The position numbers were made by a program, and so were the translations under genes. Under the pieces are notes generated by a model. That model was not told where the DNA came from, did not search any database, and saw only the letters and a program-made list of their open reading frames with translations. Below are positions 1-5,261 of a stretch of DNA of 8,760 bases, in pieces. The DNA is from Candidatus Zhuqueibacterota bacterium. GTDB lineage: Bacteria > Zhuqueibacterota > Zhuqueibacteria > Zhuqueibacterales > Zhuqueibacteraceae. Position 1 is the stretch's first letter, and the number at the start of each line of letters is the position of its first letter. The stretch lies in the NCBI GenBank assembly GCA_013361015.1, contig JABWAN010000155.1, forward strand, positions 1 through 8,760. The letters are read 5' to 3'.

Positions 1-1039
1 CTTCGCCCATTGCGATGCGGTGTTTGTGATTAAGCAGCAATTCTAAAATCGCTTGTCCCATTTTTTGATGATCATTCGAAGGCACGAGCAGGCCGGTCTT
101 TCCTTCTACAACAAGTTCGGGATTGCCGCCGACTGCAGTGGCGACCACCGGCTTGCGCGAGCACATGGCTTCGAGAATCGAATTCGACATGCCTTCACTC
201 CACGACGAGAGCACGAACGTATCGAGCGAGCGCATAATGCGCGGCACGTCTTTGCGCCAATTGAGAAAATGCACGTTTTTCGTGATGCCCAACTCTCCGG
301 CAAGCTGCGCGAGTTCCGGTTGCAACGGGCCGTCGCCGACGAAGATGAGTGCGGCGTTTGGAATTTTGTCGATCACCACGCGTGCGGCGCGAATGAGACA
401 CGCGTAGTTTTTCACGGGCACGAGCCGACCGATGCTGCCAAACACGGGTGTTTCCGGCGCAAGGCCCAACTCCCTGCGAAATTCCGCGGGGTCGGTTTTG
501 ATTTCAAATTTATCCAACTCCACGCCGTTGCGAATGACATGAATGCGTGCAGCAGGATATCCGAGTTTTTCTTCCAACGTGTGACGCAACACGTCCGAAA
601 CGCACATGACTTGATCGGCCCAGCGCCACAGATAACGTTGAATGAGCACATGCGATTTGCTCTCGGCTTTGATCAAACCATGCTCGCCGTGCACGATCGC
701 CGGCACGCCCGCGATTTTCGCGGCGAGCATACCTTCAAGCAAAGTGCCCCATGAGCGCGTGTGCAGGATGTCGATGCGATAGCGGCGAAAAAGTTTTGCG
801 AGCTTGACGTAGATGCTCCAATCGCCGCCGAGCTTGTCGCCGAGTTCTTCGACGTGGACCTTTTGACGATCAACGCGTTGAATCAATATGCCGCCGGCGC
901 GGAACACGTAAACGTGGTTCTCGAAGATTTCCGCGGGCATGGCGTTCACGAGATTGACCATGCCGTTCTCTTTTCCGCCAACGTGCATCCAGCCCGTGAC
1001 GTGCGCGATTTTGATGCGGCGAATGACGCGTTTGCTCAT
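1..1039 (-). CDS. GT4-family glycosyltransferase, PEP-CTERM/EpsH1-associated sugar transferase type (3' end beyond window)
   Basis: This is a cytoplasmic or membrane-peripheral retaining glycosyltransferase that would add a sugar from a nucleotide-sugar donor to a lipid-linked glycan. The 346 residues in the window show a GT-B, group 1 layout. The N-terminal acceptor domain has the glycine-rich loop (MHVGGKENG, residues 18-26), 'DILHTR' at 90-95 and 'HGEHG' at 117-121. The C-terminal donor domain has 'GRLVPVKN' (204-211), 'VGDGP' (234-238), the E-x7-E motif with Glu282 and Glu290 in 'SEGMSNSILEAM', then 'VGGNPELV' and 'TGLLVP'. From family knowledge, the HTR, HGEHG and GRLxxVK pattern closely resembles the sugar transferases seen beside PEP-CTERM/exosortase loci. 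The ATG start has a G-rich stretch about 8 bases upstream and overlaps the TGA of a doubtful small ORF as ATGA. Only the extreme C-terminus should be missing. The sugar specificity cannot be read. Confidence 0.93.
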   Translation of the reverse strand, partial: MSKRVIRRIKIAHVTGWMHVGGKENGMVNLVNAMPAEIFENHVYVFRAGGILIQRVDRQKVHVEELGDKLGGDWSIYVKLAKLFRRYRIDILHTRSWGTLLEGMLAAKIAGVPAIVHGEHGLIKAESKSHVLIQRYLWRWADQVMCVSDVLRHTLEEKLGYPAARIHVIRNGVELDKFEIKTDPAEFRRELGLAPETPVFGSIGRLVPVKNYACLIRAARVVIDKIPNAALIFVGDGPLQPELAQLAGELGITKNVHFLNWRKDVPRIMRSLDTFVLSSWSEGMSNSILEAMCSRKPVVATAVGGNPELVVEGKTGLLVPSNDHQKMGQAILELLLNHKHRIAMGE

Positions 1040-1293
1040 GCACTCATCCCCCGGCCCCTTCTCTTGCAAAGAGAACGGGAGAAAAGCGTGTGCACGCGCT
1101 GAAAGCTTTTTCTATTTCCCGCAGAGGCACTTTTCAAAGCTTCAAGCCAGTCGTCCCCCTTCACTTCCCAAGAAAAGGCCGGGGGGATGAGTTCAGTTGG
1201 CGGGAAAGCTCTAAGCTCGACATCAATGACATTGAAGGCGGTGTTGTTCATGACAACGATCATATTCACTATTCCAAATCTTCCCTCAAGCAT
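1036..1293 (-). CDS. Doubtful 85-residue ORF composed partly of repeat sequence
   Basis: I do not recognise this product. The frame opens at an ATG four bases after the TGA of the kinase-like gene, and its own TGA overlaps the ATG of the glycosyltransferase as ATGA. That spacing is what translationally coupled operon genes look like. Other in-frame ATGs lie at 1263 and 1251. Against a real gene, the ribosome-binding site is weak, and the C-terminal half (from about 'PPTELIPPAFSW' to 'CKRRGRGMSA') is encoded by two copies of a G+C-rich inverted repeat. No domain, signal peptide or membrane segment is visible, and the C-terminus is basic. It may simply be an open frame through interspersed repeat DNA. 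Confidence 0.25.
   Translation of the reverse strand: MLEGRFGIVNMIVVMNNTAFNVIDVELRAFPPTELIPPAFSWEVKGDDWLEALKSASAGNRKSFQRVHTLFSRSLCKRRGRGMSA
1043..1191. repeat. Pair of inverted G+C-rich repeat units
   Basis: The segment 1043-1065 (beginning CTCATCCCCCGGCC) recurs in reverse complement at 1170-1191 with small indels: both arms share CTCATCCCCC, GGCC and a T/C-rich end finishing in TCTT. The left unit also has its own hairpin, TTCTCTT (1059-1065), loop GCA, AAGAGAA (1069-1075). Between the arms is a second hairpin at 1085-1100. This resembles the families of short intergenic palindromic repeats found dispersed in many bacterial genomes; the dispersal itself is inferred, since only this window is visible. 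Confidence 0.6.
1076..1100 (-). terminator. Weak terminator-like hairpin upstream of the glycosyltransferase
   Basis: AGCGTG (1085-1090), loop TGCA, CGCGCT (1095-1100) forms a six-pair stem including one G-T pair. Read on the minus strand it is followed by TTTTCTCCC, a short T-rich run; on the plus strand it is followed by GAAAGCTTTTTCT. It could attenuate transcription in either direction, but the T runs are short and the site lies inside the repeat cluster. Confidence 0.22.
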
Positions 1294-1297
1294 CACT

Positions 1298-2011
1298 TCA
1301 CAATGCGACTGCAGATTGCGCGACACCGCCCCGGCCCCCCTCAAGGGGGGAATTGTTTTGTGGAGCGCTCTTAGTGTTCGTGAACACTGCGCGCAATTCT
1401 TTTTCAACTTCGCGATCGACGGTGCTCAAGTTATCCGTGGCGATCACGCGCAGATGTGACGCGTAGTTTTGTAGCTCTGCGGTATTCTCCGCAACTTGCC
1501 GCAATTCTTCTAAAACATAAGCCGAACGGCGACGCCGCGAAGTTTCCGGGCGTAGCACGAGCAGAATCGCGAGATCCGGTTTAGGCGCGGCTTTCATGAG
1601 CCAGCGCAAATATTTTCTTTCGCGTGCAGAGGCAATACGATAGTGCATGAAGCTGTCGTAGAAGTAACGATTCAAGACCAACAAGTGACGGCGATGATGC
1701 AATGCGACAAAGAGCCGGAACCGTACGATGCGCAACAGATAGCCGACAAAAAACGGGAATGACAAGCGCTTGCCGGCTGCGAGATGCCGCAGTAATTCTG
1801 TTGGCGGAGGTGTTTGCTGCTTTGGAGGTGTTGCCGCCCCTTCTTGTTCACGCCAAGGCGTGACAGCCGGTGTGCGAAACAGGCTGCGCCAGTTGATGAA
1901 ACGAAATCGCAAATAATATGGTTGATAACCGCGGGCACAAAGCCAGCGTAGCGTCTTTTTGGCGTTGGTGGTTTTGCCGCTGCCTACCATACCCGAGAAA
2001 GTTACCAGCAT
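1298..2011 (-). CDS. P-loop kinase, thymidylate-kinase-like, in a polysaccharide cluster
   Basis: This is a predicted nucleotide-binding phosphotransferase of 237 residues. The N-terminus is a classic Walker A loop (GMVGSGKT, residues 7-14). Residues 112-124 (VLNRYFYDSFMHY) align with the 'DRY...DS..Y' segment of thymidylate-kinase-like proteins, but the usual Asp is Asn114. An arginine-rich stretch after 'LVLRPETSRRRR' (152-162) fits the family's lid region. Residues 48-71 are a Pro/Thr/Gln-rich insert that looks disordered. The last 18 or so residues (SPLEGGRGGV and following) are encoded by a G+C-rich hairpin repeat and are probably not part of the native fold. The start follows AAGAAAATGAGTC, a weak ribosome-binding site. 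The substrate is unknown: a sugar, lipid or nucleoside is possible, and dTMP is not implied by the context. Inverted-repeat DNA lies on both sides. Confidence 0.82.
   Translation of the reverse strand: MLVTFSGMVGSGKTTNAKKTLRWLCARGYQPYYLRFRFINWRSLFRTPAVTPWREQEGAATPPKQQTPPPTELLRHLAAGKRLSFPFFVGYLLRIVRFRLFVALHHRRHLLVLNRYFYDSFMHYRIASARERKYLRWLMKAAPKPDLAILLVLRPETSRRRRSAYVLEELRQVAENTAELQNYASHLRVIATDNLSTVDREVEKELRAVFTNTKSAPQNNSPLEGGRGGVAQSAVAL
1321..1352. repeat. G+C-rich hairpin repeat inside the 3' end of the kinase gene
   Basis: CCCCCC (1335-1340), loop TCAA, GGGGGG (1345-1350) is a perfect six-pair hairpin, preceded by CGACACCGCCCCGG. On the coding strand it translates to 'SPLEGGRGGV'. The GGCCGGGG block is shared in part with the repeat units at 1043-1065 and 1170-1191. 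Similar sequences are common as dispersed intergenic repeats in several bacterial phyla (established in general; copy number here not checked). Confidence 0.55.
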
Positions 2012-2029
2012 GACTCATTTTCTTGCATT

Positions 2030-2182
2030 GTTGGATTATTGGATTTTTGGAGTAATGGCGTTTGGGAACGTCAGCTTGTTTGATAATACATGAAGCTCGC
2101 CGAAGTCTAGGCGATCGCGATCGCCAACTCACGTCTCCCCACAATCCCTCAATCCAAAACTCCATGACTCCACCAATCCAAC
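2030..2182. repeat. Compact element with imperfect terminal inverted repeats (MITE-like or structured RNA)
   Basis: The left end, 2030-2058, and the reverse complement of the right end, 2182-2162, share GTTGGATT and then TGGAGT-N-ATGG, separated by an eight-base length difference. About 19 of 21 aligned positions agree. Inner segments also pair in part (GGGAACGT at 2064-2071 with ACGTCTCCC at 2131-2139). A perfect palindrome sits near the centre. The element fills the gap between the acyltransferase stop and the kinase start almost exactly, and no gene is evident in it. It carries no transposase, so it would be a non-autonomous element or a transcribed fold-back structure. Confidence 0.5.
2110..2125. 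repeat. Perfect 16-bp palindrome GGCGATCGCGATCGCC
   Basis: The sequence equals its own reverse complement over all 16 bases and contains two overlapping GCGATCGC octamers. It lies in the middle of the 2030-2182 element. It could be a protein-binding site, a recombination or cruciform centre, or a run of a methylation motif. GCGATCGC is the core of the cyanobacterial HIP1 repeat, but nothing else here suggests a cyanobacterium. Confidence 0.6.
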
Positions 2183-2184
2183 CT

Positions 2185-3246
2185 TTACACGTCGCGATCG
2201 GCTTGCGTCATGTACCAATTTTTTTCTGCGTGAACGATATCCACAAAGGGCGAATGTTTGGCAGTGTAAACCGCAACGCCGGCGTCTTTGTGATCTTGAA
2301 ACCAAAAGCCCAGGCGGCGCGCGGCTACCACTATCGGGCTTGAAAACATTCCGCGCACAGCAAGGGTACTAATTCTCTGCGCACGCACGATGCGAATGAG
2401 CTGCACCAATATGTTGCGCAGCATGGGTTCCTGGCCGTCGACAAGCAGATCCAAAATTCTGGCGGCATTGTTTTCGATCCCGACAATCGCGTAACCATGC
2501 AATTTGCTTTCGCGCTCGAAACGATAGATTTGAACATCGCGCACGAGCGGGTTTTGCACGAAGCGCCAATGCAGAAACTCGGCATCGCGCACATTGATGA
2601 CGGCATGGCGCGGCGCAACACGCGCGAACAAGTCGTCGAACTCGCAGCCGAACTTTTTTTCGGATTGCAAACGCAAACGCCACTGCTTGGAGAGGAAGCG
2701 CGTGCTCCATTGCAGCGGCGGTAAAATATTCGCGACACCGGCAACCGCTGTGCTCGCGGCATTGCGGCCTAAAATTTTTTGTACGAGCGGCTCGGTGCGG
2801 AGAATCGCGCCGTGGCGCACGAACTTGCCAATGGTTTGATGGCCGATCTTTTCCAATACCACGCGCATACGATCGACGGGGTGCGAATAAAGCAACGCCA
2901 TTTCGCCGTTATCCACCGGCGCTTGCACGGCGCGACGCAATTTGATCGCGACGCCGAGCGTGCGAAACTCTTTGTCAATCGAAGTGTCGCCGCCGTTCCA
3001 GCCCTGCACCGGCTTGCCATTGATGAGCATTTTGCGCGGGAACGCGGCGACCATGCCGATGGTGCGCGAGGAGGATTCATCCAGCGCCAGCCAGGCGCGC
3101 GGCCGGCCAAAAGGGTTTTGATAATACGACCATTCGAAACGCCGGCTGCGCAGTTCGTTATCGCCGTGCTCGCGATTGCGCAGTAAAATATCTAGCAACA
3201 GTTTTCGGTCGGCGATGAGATCAGCTTCGCGAATGATGATTCCCAT
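2185..3246 (-). CDS. GNAT-superfamily acyltransferase, long double-domain form
   Basis: This protein of 353 residues probably transfers an acyl or aminoacyl group to a sugar or lipid intermediate in the cytoplasm. The N-terminal half (about 1-145) carries a GNAT-like core: 'GMVAAFP' (64-70), then 'GGDTSIDKEFRTLGVAIKL' (85-103), in which RTLGVA (95-100) matches the R-x-x-G-x-A acyl-CoA loop. The second half (about 205-330) repeats the general layout: 'RDAEFLHWRFVQNP' (220-233), a beta-rich stretch, and a helix before 'RRLGFW' (310-315). Two tandem GNAT folds are usual for such lengths. The ATG at 3246 starts four bases after the methyltransferase stop, so the two are likely cotranscribed. The open frame extends 64 codons further upstream, but that part overlaps the methyltransferase and looks like out-of-frame sequence. 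The substrate is not determinable. Confidence 0.8.
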   Translation of the reverse strand: MGIIIREADLIADRKLLLDILLRNREHGDNELRSRRFEWSYYQNPFGRPRAWLALDESSSRTIGMVAAFPRKMLINGKPVQGWNGGDTSIDKEFRTLGVAIKLRRAVQAPVDNGEMALLYSHPVDRMRVVLEKIGHQTIGKFVRHGAILRTEPLVQKILGRNAASTAVAGVANILPPLQWSTRFLSKQWRLRLQSEKKFGCEFDDLFARVAPRHAVINVRDAEFLHWRFVQNPLVRDVQIYRFERESKLHGYAIVGIENNAARILDLLVDGQEPMLRNILVQLIRIVRAQRISTLAVRGMFSSPIVVAARRLGFWFQDHKDAGVAVYTAKHSPFVDIVHAEKNWYMTQADRDV

Positions 3247-3250
3247 CGCG

Positions 3251-4090
3251 CTAGCGCTTTTTGGCCTGGATGATATATTGATTGGCAAGATAGCCGAGCG
3301 GGCTGCGGCGGAACGTTTCGAGCTTTTGTCCCCACTTCGAGCAGAACTCGCCGTACTTGCGTTCGAGCATGCGCGGGAAAACCGCGAAGTGATAGAACGA
3401 ATGATCGGTCGGCTCCAATCCGGCGGCGCGCAATGCACGTTTCAATTGCGCAGGAATATGGCGCTTGCCGGGAATACCGCCGTTCGGCGGCAACGAGAGC
3501 ATGGCGCGCAATGCTTTGTTCGCGGCATTGATGCCGGAGCCGAGCACGGGTGTTGATTGTACCAAATCGCGGCCGGTGGTGATCGGGCGTGAGAGATTCA
3601 ACTTATTACGCACCGAGAGAATGATCATGCCACCGGGCTTGAGCACACGGCTGAACTCGCGAAAGGATTTCTCATCCGAGCGCAAATACTCGATAACACC
3701 CGCAGCCAAAACAATGTCAAAAAAATCATTCGGAAAGCTGAGCGCTTCGATGTCTCCGACGAGCAGGCGCGGTTTATAGTTTGGCAATTTGTCGTGCAGC
3801 AATTTGCGCGTGGCTTGCACCATGCCGGTGGCGATGTCAAGGCCGTACATTTCATATCCGCGGCGCGCAAGGTCAAGTTGCATTTGTCCACTGCCGCAGC
3901 CCACTTCCAATACGCGGCCGCTCGTGCCTTCCAACATCTCCAAAAAATATTTGTGGCGAATCGCGATGTCGGGATATTTCGCGCGCTTGCCGGCTAATTG
4001 ATAATTGCGCTCGTTATAGACATTTGAAATCGAACTAAAGTGCTCCGCGACTTCGCGCTTCGAAACGGTTTCGGTGTTGGGTGCAGACAT
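3251..4090 (-). CDS. Class I SAM-dependent methyltransferase (Methyltransf_11 type)
   Basis: A 279-residue soluble enzyme predicted to methylate a sugar, lipid carrier or terminal residue of the glycan with S-adenosylmethionine. Motif I is 'VLEVGCGSG' at residues 60-68. The acidic residue at the end of strand beta-2 is Asp85 in 'YGLDIATGM'. 'GDIEALSFP' (112-120) and 'FDIVLAAGVIEYL' (124-136) are the adenine-binding and motif IV regions, and 'SRVLKPGG' (147-154) is the usual post-motif III turn. The C-terminal 110 residues are an extra substrate-binding region without a recognised signature. GGAG five bases before the ATG is the clearest ribosome-binding site in the cluster. The TAG stop is four bases ahead of the acyltransferase ATG. 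Length is normal for the family; O-methylation is more likely than N- or C-methylation but is not proven. Confidence 0.9.
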   Translation of the reverse strand: MSAPNTETVSKREVAEHFSSISNVYNERNYQLAGKRAKYPDIAIRHKYFLEMLEGTSGRVLEVGCGSGQMQLDLARRGYEMYGLDIATGMVQATRKLLHDKLPNYKPRLLVGDIEALSFPNDFFDIVLAAGVIEYLRSDEKSFREFSRVLKPGGMIILSVRNKLNLSRPITTGRDLVQSTPVLGSGINAANKALRAMLSLPPNGGIPGKRHIPAQLKRALRAAGLEPTDHSFYHFAVFPRMLERKYGEFCSKWGQKLETFRRSPLGYLANQYIIQAKKR

Positions 4091-4102
4091 CTAATCTCCA
4101 TG

Positions 4103-4142
4103 AAAAAAAGCATTAAAAATTGCCAATCGAAAATTTGCAATT
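4103..4142 (-). terminator. Possible attenuator hairpin between deacetylase and methyltransferase
   Basis: AATTGCCAAT (4118-4127), loop CGAAA, ATTTGCAATT (4133-4142) forms a ten-pair stem with one mismatch. On the minus strand it comes seven bases after the deacetylase stop and is followed by a T-rich stretch that includes seven T in a row (4109-4103). The stem is A+T-rich and therefore weak, so partial termination or RNA processing is more plausible than a full stop of transcription. Confidence 0.35.
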
Positions 4143-4148
4143 CGCTCA

Positions 4149-5189
4149 TCAAATATTTTTAAACACCTTCTTCAACCCGCCCCACGCGCCGCTGATTTTG
4201 GCCAGAAAGAAATTGAAGTCGTTGCTGCGCACGATATTGAAACGCCGCAATTCAAAACAGTCGGTGTGGTGATCATTAAAACCGCTGATCAATGTCACCG
4301 CAGCCGAATAACCCAGCTTTCGCAACAGTTCTTTGTCACGGGGCGAGTAATCGCGGGGGCTGCCGTTCGGATAGCAAAACAAATCACACTTCCCGTCCAA
4401 TTCTGCTTCAATCAGTTTCTGCGACATGGAGAGCTCGAAGTGTGCTTCGGCCAAACTCAAGGTGGACATGATCGAATGCGTGTGCGTGTGTGAGCCAAGT
4501 GTGATGCGTTTGTTCAGCAAGCTGCGCGCTTCTTTCCAGCTCATGAAGGCGTAGCGTTCTTCCAATTGGCGGTCAATGCGGCGCGTGGCGCCGATTTTTT
4601 CCGCGAGCTCCATAATGCTGGTCTCGCGTTCCTTGGGCGATAGCGCTTTGAGGTGTGCGCGAATCACGTCGGAAGCAATGATGCGATCGCGCGCCGTGGA
4701 AAGCGTCAGCTCGCGCGCATTGCCGTCGATCTCAACTGTGACCGCCGGCTTTTCCGCGCACTGCAGTAGCCAATCCACGCGTTCCGTCCACAGCCCAAGT
4801 TTTTCACTGTCGATAAAAGCCGTGGTCAAGAAAATTGTGGCGGGCAGCTTATACTTTTCTAAAATCGGTGCGGCGACCGTGACGTTGTTGCGAAAACCAT
4901 CATCGAACGTGAGCGACAGAGTGTAATCCGGCAAAGCCTCCTTCGCCGCCAAGCGCCGCACCAACTCCGGCAAGGCTATGACGTGATAGCGGCGGGCAAC
5001 ATACGCCATTTGGCGCTCGAACGTTTCTGCGGTCACGGCATTGCGATTCGAGTAGTTGTTTTCGCCGCCGTGCATGACGCCGTGATAGCACAAAATCACG
5101 GCTTGTTTGCGATGCCGCCACTGCAGAAAGGCATAAACACCGAGCCAGCGCAGCAAGCGATACAAAGTTTTTTTGAGCAACAGGCTCAT
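4149..5189 (-). CDS. Polysaccharide deacetylase (NodB homology, carbohydrate esterase 4)
   Basis: This enzyme would remove N-acetyl or O-acetyl groups from a glycan using a bound divalent metal. Counting from the ATG at 5189 (346 residues), 'VILCYHGV' (31-38) is the usual first strand. 'TFDDG' at 94-98 supplies the catalytic base (Asp96) and first metal ligand (Asp97). 'SHTHTH' gives metal ligands His234 and His238. 'FCYPNG' (271-276) is motif 3. A roughly 100-residue insertion between motifs 1 and 2 (about 125-225) is longer than in minimal NodB proteins. There is no cleavable signal peptide; the N-terminal 25 residues are amphipathic and basic and could sit on the membrane. A GTG 15 codons upstream (5234) is also possible, but the MSLLLKK start reads more like a real N-terminus. 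Neither start has a good ribosome-binding site. Confidence 0.9.
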   Translation of the reverse strand: MSLLLKKTLYRLLRWLGVYAFLQWRHRKQAVILCYHGVMHGGENNYSNRNAVTAETFERQMAYVARRYHVIALPELVRRLAAKEALPDYTLSLTFDDGFRNNVTVAAPILEKYKLPATIFLTTAFIDSEKLGLWTERVDWLLQCAEKPAVTVEIDGNARELTLSTARDRIIASDVIRAHLKALSPKERETSIMELAEKIGATRRIDRQLEERYAFMSWKEARSLLNKRITLGSHTHTHSIMSTLSLAEAHFELSMSQKLIEAELDGKCDLFCYPNGSPRDYSPRDKELLRKLGYSAAVTLISGFNDHHTDCFELRRFNIVRSNDFNFFLAKISGAWGGLKKVFKNI

Positions 5190-5261
5190 GGCGTACCGAC
5201 TCGAAGGATTGGACAACGCAATAACGTGCAGCACAATGCGCGGCGTAGAGCGGCAACCGGC

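Noticed and set aside
53..754. Plus-strand open frame of 233 codons
   Set aside because: It is antisense to the glycosyltransferase, whose motifs (GRLVPVK, VGDGP, E-x7-E) are clear on the other strand. The plus-strand product shows no recognisable feature.
2110..2125. Cyanobacterial origin based on the HIP1-like octamer
   Set aside because: One locus with GCGATCGC is not evidence of taxonomy, and the gene content and G+C-rich repeats do not point to cyanobacteria.
1848..2165. 105-codon minus-strand open frame running from the fold-back element into the kinase gene
   Set aside because: It is out of frame with the kinase and begins inside the inverted-repeat element. It has no domain and appears to be an incidental reading of repeat DNA.
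3247..3438. 64-codon N-terminal extension of the acyltransferase
   Set aside because: It overlaps the end of the methyltransferase and is Ser/Arg/Ala-rich out-of-frame sequence. The ATG at 3246 opens directly into a typical GNAT beginning.
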